A DNA stretch of 64,000 nucleotides, from positions 13,697 through 77,696 of the forward strand of contig CANQSG010000001.1 in assembly GCA_947626485.1 (NCBI GenBank). The letters run 5' to 3'. Source of the DNA: an uncultured Clostridia bacterium (GTDB lineage Bacteria; Bacillota; Clostridia; Oscillospirales; Acutalibacteraceae). The translations under genes and the position numbers were made by a program. This document shows positions 24,142-33,405 of the stretch, piece by piece. Positions within the stretch are counted from its first letter, which is position 1. Each line of letters starts with the position of its first letter. Under the pieces are notes generated by a model. The model saw only the letters and a program-made list of their open reading frames with translations. It ran no database searches and had not been told where the DNA came from.

Positions 24142-25512
24142 ATGAGCAATTCAGAGCTATCCGTTTTGGACTTCGGCGCGGTCGCGTCGGATACCGAGCT
24201 GCAAACGAAAGGCATCCAGCAGGCAATCGACGCCTGTTTCCGTCGCGGCGGCGGAAGGGTGATCGTACCGAAAGGGCGCTATCTGATCGGCGGGCTGCGG
24301 CTGCGTTCCCGCGTGACGCTGTATCTGCAAAGCGGCGCGGTGCTGATCGGCAGCCGCAACCCCGAGGACTACAACATTCTCCGCAACGATGTTTTGGAGC
24401 CGCTGCCACAGGAGGATTTTACCGACACCCTGTGGTGCGATGCATCGCATGACATCAAGGAGCGCGATTTTATCTACGTCCTCGGCAGTCGGTGGAACAA
24501 TGCCATGATCCGGGCGGCGCACGCCGAGGATATCGCGATCATCGGCGAGGAAGGCGCGGTGATCGACGGCGCAGACTGCTACGATGCCGTCGGAGAAGAA
24601 CATTACCGCGGCCCGCACGCCATCGCCTTTCACGATTGCAGAAATGTAATTTTACGGGGTTATACCGTCAGGCGAAGCGCAAACTGGGCGCACAATACGG
24701 TAAAATGCGTCAATCTGCTCTGCGAGGATGTGACGGTCGAAGCGGGGCACGACGGTTTTCATGCGACCTGCTGCCGCAATCTCGATATTCGCAACAGCAG
24801 ATTTTACACCGGTGACGACTGTGTAGCCGGCATCGGGAACGTCAACGTCACCGTCGCCGACTGCGAATTGAATTCCGCTTGCAGCGCGATGCGGTTCGGC
24901 GGAACCAACGCGCTGATCAAACGCTGCCGTATGTACGGACCGGGCAGATACCTCTTCCGCGGCTCTCTGACGCTGGAAGAGAAGATCAGCGGCGTTGAAA
25001 GCGCGGGCGAAGTCGACGGACACCGCAGGAATATGCTGAGCGCCTTTACCTATTACGCCGATTTTTCCTTCCCGATCGAGGAACGGCAGGGCAACATTAT
25101 CATCGAGGACTGCGTGATCGAACACGCCGACCGTTTCCTGCACTTCAACTATTCCGGAAACGAGCCGTGGCAATGCGGCCGGCCGCTTGAGAATATCACC
25201 TTCCAAAATATTCGGGCGTCCCATCTGAAACGACCCATCACCGCTTACGGCGACGCCGAGCATCCTGTAGAGCTGACCCTTTCCGGCCTGACCGTAACCG
25301 ATTCGCCCGATTTTGAGGATAATGCGCTGATCTGGGCCTGCAATTACAGGCAAATCAACGTCGAAAACCTTTCGCTGTCCGGTATCGGCTACGACGCGCT
25401 TGCGAAGGTGTGGTCGGAGGGCGAGCTTCGCTTCCGCGACATTCATTCCGATATCCCGCCGGAACGTTATATCGTCCGGGCGCAGGAAAAGTTCTTTGCC
25501 AACGCGATTTAA
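24142..25512 (+). CDS. GH28-type polygalacturonase (pectin-degrading beta-helix)
   Basis: A 456-residue right-handed beta-helix protein of the polygalacturonase superfamily, which hydrolyses alpha-galacturonide links in pectin. The N-terminus (SVLDFGAVASDTELQTKGIQ) is the typical opening of GH28/pectate-lyase-like helices. The catalytic region is seen as GHDGF (202-206) and YTGDDC (222-227), with RFGGTNALIKRCR further on. The first motif is a variant of the usual NTDG, so the enzyme may belong to a divergent exo- or rhamnogalacturonan-type branch. There is no signal peptide, which suggests cytoplasmic trimming of imported oligogalacturonides. ATG 24142 follows GGTGAG; an in-frame GTG at 24133 with AAAGG five bases upstream is an alternative. 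It is the only plus-strand enzyme gene and has its own promoter and terminator. Confidence 0.88.
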   Translation: MSNSELSVLDFGAVASDTELQTKGIQQAIDACFRRGGGRVIVPKGRYLIGGLRLRSRVTLYLQSGAVLIGSRNPEDYNILRNDVLEPLPQEDFTDTLWCDASHDIKERDFIYVLGSRWNNAMIRAAHAEDIAIIGEEGAVIDGADCYDAVGEEHYRGPHAIAFHDCRNVILRGYTVRRSANWAHNTVKCVNLLCEDVTVEAGHDGFHATCCRNLDIRNSRFYTGDDCVAGIGNVNVTVADCELNSACSAMRFGGTNALIKRCRMYGPGRYLFRGSLTLEEKISGVESAGEVDGHRRNMLSAFTYYADFSFPIEERQGNIIIEDCVIEHADRFLHFNYSGNEPWQCGRPLENITFQNIRASHLKRPITAYGDAEHPVELTLSGLTVTDSPDFEDNALIWACNYRQINVENLSLSGIGYDALAKVWSEGELRFRDIHSDIPPERYIVRAQEKFFANAI

Positions 25513-25616
25513 TAATTCCGGAAACAATAAAGCGGCACTTTCGGAGAGATACCGCCGTAAACCGATGTGTGTTCGACTTCCTTCCCGCTACACCTTCGGC
25601 GGGAATCTCCGCATCA

Positions 25617-25648
25617 GGCAGCACCCAAACGGTGCTGTCTCTTTTTTT
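25617..25648 (+). terminator. Intrinsic terminator of the GH28 gene
   Basis: GGCAGCACC (25617-25625) pairs with GGTGCTGTC (25631-25639), one pair being G-T, around a five-base loop. CT and seven T residues follow on the plus strand. It lies about 105 bases after the GH28 stop. Confidence 0.82.
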
Positions 25649-25768
25649 GCCCCGCTGTCCGACCGCCCGAAAAGCCCTGTTTTACGGGATTTTTCACGCA
25701 ATGGGTTTCATTGTCGGGAGGCGCAGGAGACAAATTGCAAACCGTAGTAAAATCGTTTTCAGGGGCAG

Positions 25769-25801
25769 AAAAAGCGCCGGAAGGCGGGTTGGCTTCCGGC
25801 G
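25769..25801 (-). terminator. Intrinsic terminator of the deacetylase-isomerase-dehydrogenase operon
   Basis: CGCCGGAAG (25775-25783) and CTTCCGGCG (25793-25801) form a perfect 9-bp stem. Read on the minus strand it is followed by CTTTTTC. It begins four bases after the stop of the dehydrogenase gene. Confidence 0.88.
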
Positions 25802-25804
25802 GGG

Positions 25805-26806
25805 TCAGGCCATGGTTTTGAGCATTTCTTGGGTTACTTCGCAGCGGGTGGGGCGGTTTTGGAGGTGGGCTTGAAATTCCGCCAGCATCGACTCGGACAT
25901 GCGGCGGACTTCATCGCCGGAGCTGCCTGCGATGTGGGGGGTCAGGAAGCAGTTGGCGAGGTCGAAAAGCTGGCTGTCGGGCGGGGGCGGCTCCGGGTCG
26001 GTCACATCGAGCACGGCGGTGAGGTCGGGGCGCTCGCGCAGTGCGGCGCACAGATCGGCTTCCACGACCTGCGCGCCGCGCCCCGTGTTGAGGAAAACGG
26101 CGCCGCGCGGCATGGAAGAAAAGAGCGGATAGGTCAGAAGTCCCCGGGTCTGCGCGTTGTCGGCGAGGTGATTGGAGACGACGTTGCAGCTGCAAAAGAG
26201 CCGTTCGAGCGACGCTTTTTGCACGCCGAGCTCCTCCGCCGCGTCGTCCGGCAAAAACGGGTCAAACACGAGAACCGAAAAATCGTAAGCTTTCAGCAGC
26301 CGAATGACGCGTTTGCCGATCATGCCGGCGCCGATGATCCCGATTTTCGCGCCGTAATTGCCGCGGCAGAGCGACGCCTGCCGTTTGGCCTGCGCGTAAT
26401 TGCCGCCGCCGGCGAGGCGCGCCGCCTGAAAAAAGCCTTTGCCGGCAAGCACGATCTGCGCGGTCGTATACTCCGCGACCGGCACGGCGTTTGCCGCCCA
26501 TGCGCTGAAAACCTTCACGCCGCAGCGCAAAAAGGGCGCGGCGAACTGCCGCACCGTGCCCGCCGCGTAAAACACGCATTTCAAATTGGGAAGATACGTT
26601 TGAATTTCCGTTTCCGAAAGCGCCGGCATGCCCCAGGTCGAGAAGAGATACGCGGCGTCCGAAAACGCCGCCGGGTCGTTTGCCAGATCGCGCCGCCGGT
26701 AAACCGTCGCATCAAGCCGGGTCAGCGCCGCGATCGCGTCGATCACATCATCGGCGTAAACCCGGCGAAACGTCGCTTCGTCTTCGCACAAAAATACGGC
26801 TTTCAT
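25805..26806 (-). CDS. D-isomer-specific 2-hydroxyacid dehydrogenase family protein
   Basis: A 333-residue NAD-dependent oxidoreductase. The nucleotide-binding motif GIIGAGMIGKRVIRLL sits mid-protein. The NAD domain continues with the FDPF acidic stretch, SNHLADNAQTRGLL, FLNTGRGAQVVEADL, AVLDVTDPEPPPPDSQL and the His of LTPHIAGSSGDE that completes the catalytic dyad in this family. It should interconvert a 2-keto acid and a 2-hydroxy acid; the substrate is unknown but the setting suggests a sugar-acid derivative. Its ATG overlaps the stop of the isomerase gene by four bases (ATGA). It is the last gene before the terminator at 25769-25801. Confidence 0.92.
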   Translation of the reverse strand: MKAVFLCEDEATFRRVYADDVIDAIAALTRLDATVYRRRDLANDPAAFSDAAYLFSTWGMPALSETEIQTYLPNLKCVFYAAGTVRQFAAPFLRCGVKVFSAWAANAVPVAEYTTAQIVLAGKGFFQAARLAGGGNYAQAKRQASLCRGNYGAKIGIIGAGMIGKRVIRLLKAYDFSVLVFDPFLPDDAAEELGVQKASLERLFCSCNVVSNHLADNAQTRGLLTYPLFSSMPRGAVFLNTGRGAQVVEADLCAALRERPDLTAVLDVTDPEPPPPDSQLFDLANCFLTPHIAGSSGDEVRRMSESMLAEFQAHLQNRPTRCEVTQEMLKTMA

Positions 26807-27564
26807 AGACTGTCCTCCGCGATTCGGCGCAGCGCCTCTGCTTCCGTCGGCAGGGATTCGATTTTGTCGTCCGGCATGAATTCGAGGAGCAGCGTCCGTT
26901 CCCCGGAAAAGCACCCGAGGTATTCCCTCCAAGCCGACGCCGCGGCCGCCAACGGGCGGTGCGTCTTCCCTTCCCAGTTGAACACGTGGATATGCGCGGT
27001 GTAGGGGGCGAGGAGCGCCGCGTACGCCTTGTTTTCCGCGACGGTGCGAAACGGGTCCGGCTGCCAGTACATGCCGAACCGGTCGGATTGCAGGGCTTCC
27101 ATCAATTCGAGCGCCGCTTCCTTCGTATGCGTCCAGCTGCCGCCGTGACATTCGAGGCAGAGCCGGACGCCCCGCGCCCGCGCCGTTTTTTCCGCCGCCC
27201 GGCAGGCGGAAAACAGCGCTTCTTTTTCGCCCGCCGTGTATGCCTCGGGGTTTTTCTCGCCGCACCAGAGCCGCAGGACGTCCGTGCCGAGCAGCTTTGC
27301 CGCGTCGATATACCCGTCGAGCTCGGCGAGCGGCGAGGAGCCGAGGCGGAAATAGGTGCCGTAAGAAGAGCAACGGACGCCACACGCCTCTTGCAGGCGC
27401 GCAAGCCGCGCGAGGCCTTCGCGATCTGCACAGGGCGCGTGAACGTCGCTGCCCCATTCGATGCAGGAAAGTCCCGCCGCCCGCACCGCCCGCAGGATTT
27501 CCTCCGGCGTGTTTTTTCGAAACGAAACGGACGCAAGTCCGAACCGATACCGTTTCATGCGCAT
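26803..27564 (-). CDS. Sugar phosphate isomerase/epimerase-like TIM-barrel protein
   Basis: A 253-residue protein of the xylose-isomerase-like AP endonuclease 2 superfamily. The visible pattern includes GLSCIEWGSDVHAP near the N-terminus, GTDVLRLWCGEKN, the metal-site strands GVRLCLECHGGSWT and YWQPDPFRT, IHVFNWEG, and a C-terminal TLLLEFMPDD. Members isomerise or epimerise free or phosphorylated sugars. Starts at 27564 and 27558 are both ATG, and neither has a strong ribosome site. It lies between the deacetylase and the dehydrogenase in one operon, 13 bases after the former and overlapping the latter. Confidence 0.88.
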   Translation of the reverse strand: MRMKRYRFGLASVSFRKNTPEEILRAVRAAGLSCIEWGSDVHAPCADREGLARLARLQEACGVRCSSYGTYFRLGSSPLAELDGYIDAAKLLGTDVLRLWCGEKNPEAYTAGEKEALFSACRAAEKTARARGVRLCLECHGGSWTHTKEAALELMEALQSDRFGMYWQPDPFRTVAENKAYAALLAPYTAHIHVFNWEGKTHRPLAAAASAWREYLGCFSGERTLLLEFMPDDKIESLPTEAEALRRIAEDSL

Positions 27565-27577
27565 CGCACTGCGTTTG

Positions 27578-28423
27578 TCAGACGGATACCGTCTCGCCGG
27601 CGGGCAATTTTACGAGCTTCTCCCCGGCGAGTGCCCAGACCGTCGTGTCGGTCGGGTTATAGCAGCGGGTGCGGTCGACGGTGAAGACGAGGCGCTTGAA
27701 AGCCTCGGTATAGCGGTAGACCTCGATGTTGGTCGCGTACCAGACGTCGTTTTTGCCGGAAACCGTGTCCAGAAACGCGTCCATCACCTGCCAGTTATCG
27801 TCGCGCTCGAATTCGTAGGAATGTCCCCAGAGGTAGAAGAGCCACGGGTCGGCCTTGGGCGTGTCGTTCGCAAACTGCGCCGCGAGCTGCATCAGGCGCG
27901 GGTCGTTGTGGTGGCAGGTCGCCTCGAGCCGCAGCCAGTCGTCGGGCTGGCGGAAGGAGCCGTGCGCCCGGGTCGTCCGGCTGTACACGATCCCGGCGAG
28001 GCGCAGCGTCTCGACGACGGCATCGTTGAAGGTGCCGAAGGGGTACGCCATGCCCTGCACCGGCAGTCCGAAGAGCGTTTCGAGATTCCGGCGATCCTCT
28101 AAAACCTCGTGCAGCACCGTATCGCGCGTCTGGTATTCGAGATGCGGGTGGGTCAGCGCGTGGACGGCGATTTCCATGCCGCTGTCCGCGTAGAGGGCGA
28201 GCACGTCTGCCTGCGGCATCCGGCGGTGAATCTGCCCCGCGGGATAAACCGTGCCGGCGGGCGCAAAAAGGCCGGAATTGAGGTTAAAGGTGCCCTTCAC
28301 CCCGTGCGCGCGCATCTTTTCGATCAGCGGCGCGTCCTGCTCGACGCCGTCGTCGTAACTCAGCGTCAGTGCCTTGGGCTTGCCGTCGGGGTAGCGCATA
28401 AAAATCCGCAGTTCTTCGCTCAT
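27578..28423 (-). CDS. Polysaccharide deacetylase (CE4 family, NodB fold)
   Basis: A 281-residue CE4-type deacetylase that would remove acetyl groups from a sugar. Motif 1 is TLSYDDG (residues 20-26), with the catalytic Asp and the metal Asp. Motif 2 is HALTH (88-92), giving the two metal-binding His residues. Later family strings are GMAYPFGTFND and FYLWGHSYEFE. There is no signal peptide, so it acts inside the cell, probably on acetylated oligosaccharides that were imported. ATG 28423 has AAAGGAGC upstream. It is the first gene of a three-gene operon with its own promoter (28457-28485). Confidence 0.9.
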   Translation of the reverse strand: MSEELRIFMRYPDGKPKALTLSYDDGVEQDAPLIEKMRAHGVKGTFNLNSGLFAPAGTVYPAGQIHRRMPQADVLALYADSGMEIAVHALTHPHLEYQTRDTVLHEVLEDRRNLETLFGLPVQGMAYPFGTFNDAVVETLRLAGIVYSRTTRAHGSFRQPDDWLRLEATCHHNDPRLMQLAAQFANDTPKADPWLFYLWGHSYEFERDDNWQVMDAFLDTVSGKNDVWYATNIEVYRYTEAFKRLVFTVDRTRCYNPTDTTVWALAGEKLVKLPAGETVSV

Positions 28424-28456
28424 CAAAATCGCTCCTTTGGAGAAAGATTTATTATT

Positions 28457-28485
28457 ATGATAGCAGGAAATCCGCCGCGCGTCAA
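28457..28485 (-). promoter_or_regulatory. Sigma-A type promoter of the deacetylase operon
   Basis: On the minus strand TTGACG (28480-28485) and TATCAT (28457-28462) are exactly 17 bases apart, each one mismatch from consensus. The -35 box begins directly after the uxaC stop codon. The leader would be about 27 bases. Confidence 0.75.
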
Positions 28486-29853
<1,368 letters not shown>

Positions 29854-29866
29854 ACGCGCCCCCGGT

Positions 29867-30613
29867 TCAGGCGAGCCCCCAGCTGCGAAGCCGGGCGTAG
29901 CTGCGGCGCAGGCAGTCGAACGGGTTTTCCCCGTTGCAGTCGTCCTGCTCGACCAGCATGTACCGGGTGCCGCTCTGCTCGGCCGCCTGAAACACGCGGT
30001 CAAAATTGATGTTCCCCTCGCCGATGACCGCCATTTTGCGGCCGTAAGCGAAATCCTTCAAATGGATACAGGGGACGCGGCCGGCAAGCAGCTCGAGGTA
30101 CTGCGCCGGGTCGCCGCCGCCCGCCTGCACCCAAAAGGTGTCGAGCGTGATGCCCATTTCCGCCGGGGCGAAGTCCTCCGCTAACTTTTGCAGGATCGTC
30201 CTGTCCCCGATTTTCCGGAATTCGTAATCGTGGTGGTGATACATGAAGTATTTGCCGCCCTGCCGCAGCGCCGCGGCGACCGGCTTATAGGTATCGAGAA
30301 ACGCGTCGTAATGCTCGGCGTCGGCGCCGAAATCGAAAAAGCCCAGACCGATATAGTCGCAGCCGAAGCGGTCGTGATCGCGGATGACCCGCTGCGTGTC
30401 GTTTTGCAGCGCGGCGGGCGGGGTGTGGGTGATCACGCACCGCAGCCCGTTTTTTTGCAGCTCACTGCGCAGCCAGTCGGCATCATACGCACAGGTGCCC
30501 GACACCTGCACGCAGCGATAGCCGATGTCGGCGATTTTTTTCAAGGCTTCGGACAGCCCGGATAAATCCTGACAAAAGTCCCGCACGGTAAACATTTGCG
30601 CGCCGATTTCCAT
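29867..30613 (-). CDS. Sugar phosphate isomerase/epimerase-like protein (hexuronate operon, copy 1)
   Basis: A 248-residue TIM-barrel protein of the xylose-isomerase-like superfamily. The family layout is visible: IGAQMFTVRDF at the start, KIADIGYRCVQVSG, GCDYIGLGFFDFG, GKYFMYHHHDYEFRK with metal-site residues, MGITLDTFWVQAGG, RVPCIHLKDFAYG, and the Glu of YMLVEQDDC. ATG 30613 follows GGAGGAT. It lies 4 bases after the next isomerase-like gene and 14 bases before uxaC. The substrate is not identifiable by eye; hexuronate or inositol-type substrates are both found in this family. Confidence 0.9.
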   Translation of the reverse strand: MEIGAQMFTVRDFCQDLSGLSEALKKIADIGYRCVQVSGTCAYDADWLRSELQKNGLRCVITHTPPAALQNDTQRVIRDHDRFGCDYIGLGFFDFGADAEHYDAFLDTYKPVAAALRQGGKYFMYHHHDYEFRKIGDRTILQKLAEDFAPAEMGITLDTFWVQAGGGDPAQYLELLAGRVPCIHLKDFAYGRKMAVIGEGNINFDRVFQAAEQSGTRYMLVEQDDCNGENPFDCLRRSYARLRSWGLA

Positions 30614-30617
30614 GTTT

Positions 30618-31472
30618 TTATCCTCCGATCGCATTTACAATTTTTTTCAGCGCCGCGCAGGCGAAATCAAACGCCGCGTCGGCGGAAGCAAACCGTTGTG
30701 TCGCGATGCCGCTGGTCTCGCCTTCGCGTTCAAGTCCGGCAAGTCCCGCAAAATCCGTCAGGTGCGGCTCCAGCGTCAGCGCCGTCCCGCCCTGCGCGAG
30801 AAAGGCCCGCACGACGGTCGGCAGGGCGCCGTCGCCCTCCCCGGCGGGGACGACACAGCCGTCGCGCTTCGCGTCCTTGATATGCAGATAGCAAATAAAA
30901 TCGTGCAGCTGCTCCCACGCCGCCGTCGGCTCGACGCCGCACTGCACAAAATTCGCGGGGTCGAAAATGCCGCGCAGCGCCGGCAGCGCGCGGAAAAGCT
31001 CGAGGCAACGCCCGGGCGTGTCGCCGTAAATCCCCTTTTCGTTCTCGTGACAGAGCGTGACGCCGCTGCCACGCGCGAGCTCGAGGCATTTGCCGAGCCG
31101 GTCGATCACCTCGTCCCGGTAGCGCGCGGGCGGCTCGCCCTGCGGGATATAAAAGGAAAAAAGGCGAATGTGCGCGGCGCCGAGGGTTTGCGCCGTCTGT
31201 AATAGGCGCTTGAATTTCTCGAGGTGGGGCGCGAAGGCGTCACCGGCGCCGATTTTGCCGATCGGCGAGCCGACCGACCAGACGCGCAGGCCGTTTTCGT
31301 CGAGCCTGCGCCGAACCTCCCGCACCTTTTCGGGCGCGAGGTCGGAGACGTTTTCGGCGTCGACGCCGCGAATTTCCAGCCCGTCGAGGCCGTTTCGCAG
31401 CAGCGCGGCGATCTGCCCGTCGAGGTCGGCGCTCGCCTCGTCGGCGAAGGCGTAAAGGGCGACTTTTCGCAT
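30618..31472 (-). CDS. Sugar phosphate isomerase/epimerase-like protein (hexuronate operon, copy 2)
   Basis: A 284-residue protein of the xylose-isomerase-like TIM-barrel superfamily. It starts VALYAFADEASADLDGQIAA and shows GLDGLEIRGVDAENVSDL, HIRLFSFYIPQGE, GVTLCHENEKGIYGDTP (metal-site Glu), GIFDPANFVQCG (metal-site Asp) and CYLHIKDAKRDG. It is probably an isomerase or epimerase for a uronate or related sugar. The upstream frame to 31754 is not used; ATG 31472 follows GGGGGTG. It lies 2 bases after the SDR gene, in one operon with it and uxuA. Confidence 0.9.
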   Translation of the reverse strand: MRKVALYAFADEASADLDGQIAALLRNGLDGLEIRGVDAENVSDLAPEKVREVRRRLDENGLRVWSVGSPIGKIGAGDAFAPHLEKFKRLLQTAQTLGAAHIRLFSFYIPQGEPPARYRDEVIDRLGKCLELARGSGVTLCHENEKGIYGDTPGRCLELFRALPALRGIFDPANFVQCGVEPTAAWEQLHDFICYLHIKDAKRDGCVVPAGEGDGALPTVVRAFLAQGGTALTLEPHLTDFAGLAGLEREGETSGIATQRFASADAAFDFACAALKKIVNAIGG

Positions 31473-31474
31473 CG

Positions 31475-32326
31475 TCACACCCCCGCGTAGGCGGAAAAAC
31501 CGCCGTCGATGGGCAGGACGACGCCGGTGATAAAGCCCGCCGCCTCGTTGTTGAGCAGGAACAGCAGGCCGCCCTCCAGCTCTTTTGCCTCGCCGAATCT
31601 GCCCATCGGCGTCGCGGCTAAAATTTTGCCGGTGCGGGGCGTGGGGGTGCCGTCCTCGTGAAACAGGAGCTTCGCGTTTTGCTGCGTCGAGAAAAAGCCG
31701 GGGGCTAAGGCGTTGACCCGGATCTCGACCTTGCTGAAATGCACCGCCAGCCACTGCGTCAGGTTGGAAACCGCCGCCTTGGCGCCCGAATACGCCGGAA
31801 TCTTCGTCAGCGGCGTAAAGGCGTTCATGCTCGAAACGTTGAGGATATTACAGCCCGCGCGGCCGATCATCTGCTTCGCGAAGGCCTGCGTCGGCAGCAG
31901 GGTGCCCAGAAAATTGAGGTTGAAAACAAAGGACACGCCGTCGGCGTCGAGGTCGAAAAAGCTCTTGACGTCGGCGTCGAGGTCGCCCGGCTCGAAATAC
32001 TCCTTGTCGGTGGTCGCGCGCGGGTTGTTGCCGCCCGCGCCGTTGACGAGAATGTCGCAGGGGCCGAAGTCCCGCGCGACCGCTTCTGCCGTCCGGTCAC
32101 AGGCCGCCTTGTCGAGCACGTTGCAGGCGTAGGCCTTCGCTTTGCCGCCCTCCGCCGTGATCTGCGACGCGACGGCAGCCGCCGCCTGTTCGTTCAAATC
32201 GAGCAGCGCGACCTTCGCGCCCGCCCTTGCCAGCGTGCGGGAGAACGCCGAGCATAGCACGCCGCCCGCGCCGGTGACGACGGCGACCTTGCCGGTCAAA
32301 TCGGTGTTCAATACGTTTTTTTGCAT
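31475..32326 (-). CDS. SDR-family oxidoreductase, likely D-mannonate oxidoreductase (UxuB-type)
   Basis: A 283-residue short-chain dehydrogenase. The cofactor motif is VVTGAGGVLCSAF; the GAGGVLC form is typical of SDR proteins that sit beside uxuA. NAG-type strand DILVNGAGGNNPRATT, the catalytic Ser region LNVSSMNAF, and Tyr-Lys in AYSGAKAAV are present. In this context it would reduce D-fructuronate to D-mannonate (or tagaturonate to altronate). This is an SDR analogue of the unrelated UxuB of enterobacteria. ATG 32326 follows GGGAGGC, and the gene starts six bases after uxuA. Function is inferred from the neighbours; the SDR fold itself is clear. Confidence 0.9.
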   Translation of the reverse strand: MQKNVLNTDLTGKVAVVTGAGGVLCSAFSRTLARAGAKVALLDLNEQAAAAVASQITAEGGKAKAYACNVLDKAACDRTAEAVARDFGPCDILVNGAGGNNPRATTDKEYFEPGDLDADVKSFFDLDADGVSFVFNLNFLGTLLPTQAFAKQMIGRAGCNILNVSSMNAFTPLTKIPAYSGAKAAVSNLTQWLAVHFSKVEIRVNALAPGFFSTQQNAKLLFHEDGTPTPRTGKILAATPMGRFGEAKELEGGLLFLLNNEAAGFITGVVLPIDGGFSAYAGV

Positions 32327-32332
32327 GACGCG

Positions 32333-33385
32333 TTATGCCTCCCTTGCCGCCTTTTCGCAGGCCTCGAACAGCCCGCTGATATACGCCGCGCCGAGCGCCC
32401 GGTCGAAAAGGCCGTAGCCCGGTTTGCCGGTCTCGTCCCAGATCATGCGGCCGTGGTCGGGGCGGACGTAACCGTCGAAGCCGACGTCGGTCAGCGCCCT
32501 GACGATCTCATACATATCCATTCGCCCGCAGGCCGACTGGTGGCCGCTTTCGACAAAGCTGCCGTCGGGCAGCAGCGCGACCTGCCGCAGGTGCAGAAAG
32601 GCGATGCGCCCCATTTTGCCGTACTTGCGCACAAGGGCGGGGACGTCGTTGAAATCGGCGCAGCCGAGCGAGCCGGTGCACAGGCAGAGGCTGTTGGCGG
32701 GGCTGTCGACGATTTGCAGCAGCCGGTCGAGGGCGGCTTCGTCGGTGACGATGCGAGGCAGGCCGAAAATCGGATAGGGCGGGTCGTCGGGGTGGATCGC
32801 CATCTGCACGCCGCAATCCTGCGCGACGGGGATGACACGGCGCAAAAAGGCTTCGAGATTGCGCCACAACCCCGCCTGCCCGAGCCGCCCGTAGGCGGCG
32901 AGCAGGTCTCTGACCTCGTCCTGCGTGTAGCTCGCGTCCCAGCCCGGCAGGTGGATGTCCTCCTGCAGGGGGTCGAGCTCGGCGAGCTGCGTTTTGTCCA
33001 GCACAAGGCTTGTCGAGCCGTCGGGCGCGGCCTTGTCGAGCTGGGTGCGCGTCCAGTCGAAGACCGGCATAAAGTTATAGGTGATGCACTTGACGCCGTA
33101 CTTCGCGCAGCGGCGGATATTCTCACAGTAAACCTCGGTCAGCGCGGCGGCGTTCTCCGTCCCGAGCTTGATCTCCTCGGGGACGGGCACCGATTCCACC
33201 ACGTCGAAAACAAGGCCGTTTTTTTCTGCCTGCCTGCGAATGGCGGCGAGGCTTTCCTCGGGCCAGACCTCGCCGGGTTTCACGTCGTAAACCGCGCTGA
33301 CGACCGAGCGCATGCCGGGGATCTGGCGAATGTAAGACAGGGGGATCGGGTCGCTTTCCCCGTACCATCGAAAGGATAATTTCAT
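32333..33385 (-). CDS. uxuA: Mannonate dehydratase UxuA
   Basis: A 350-residue enzyme that dehydrates D-mannonate to 2-keto-3-deoxygluconate. Family blocks are LSFRWYGESDPIPLSYIRQI at the start, VESVPVPEEIKLG, CITYNFMPVFDWTRTQL, MAIHPDDPPYPIFGLPRIVT with the metal-binding His, LCLCTGSLG, RIAFLHLRQV, SGHQSACGRMDMYEI and GYVRPDHGRMIWDE. Length fits the family. ATG 33385 has GGAGGAAA upstream. It lies directly before the SDR gene. No kinase or aldolase for the product is in the window, so the lower pathway must be encoded elsewhere. Confidence 0.97.
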   Translation of the reverse strand: MKLSFRWYGESDPIPLSYIRQIPGMRSVVSAVYDVKPGEVWPEESLAAIRRQAEKNGLVFDVVESVPVPEEIKLGTENAAALTEVYCENIRRCAKYGVKCITYNFMPVFDWTRTQLDKAAPDGSTSLVLDKTQLAELDPLQEDIHLPGWDASYTQDEVRDLLAAYGRLGQAGLWRNLEAFLRRVIPVAQDCGVQMAIHPDDPPYPIFGLPRIVTDEAALDRLLQIVDSPANSLCLCTGSLGCADFNDVPALVRKYGKMGRIAFLHLRQVALLPDGSFVESGHQSACGRMDMYEIVRALTDVGFDGYVRPDHGRMIWDETGKPGYGLFDRALGAAYISGLFEACEKAAREA

Positions 33386-33405
33386 TCGGCGTTTCCTCCG
33401 TTTTT

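Noticed and set aside
26807..27457. N-terminal extension of the dehydrogenase frame
   Set aside because: It lies over the isomerase gene in another frame; the ATG at 26806 with a four-base overlap is the normal operon start.
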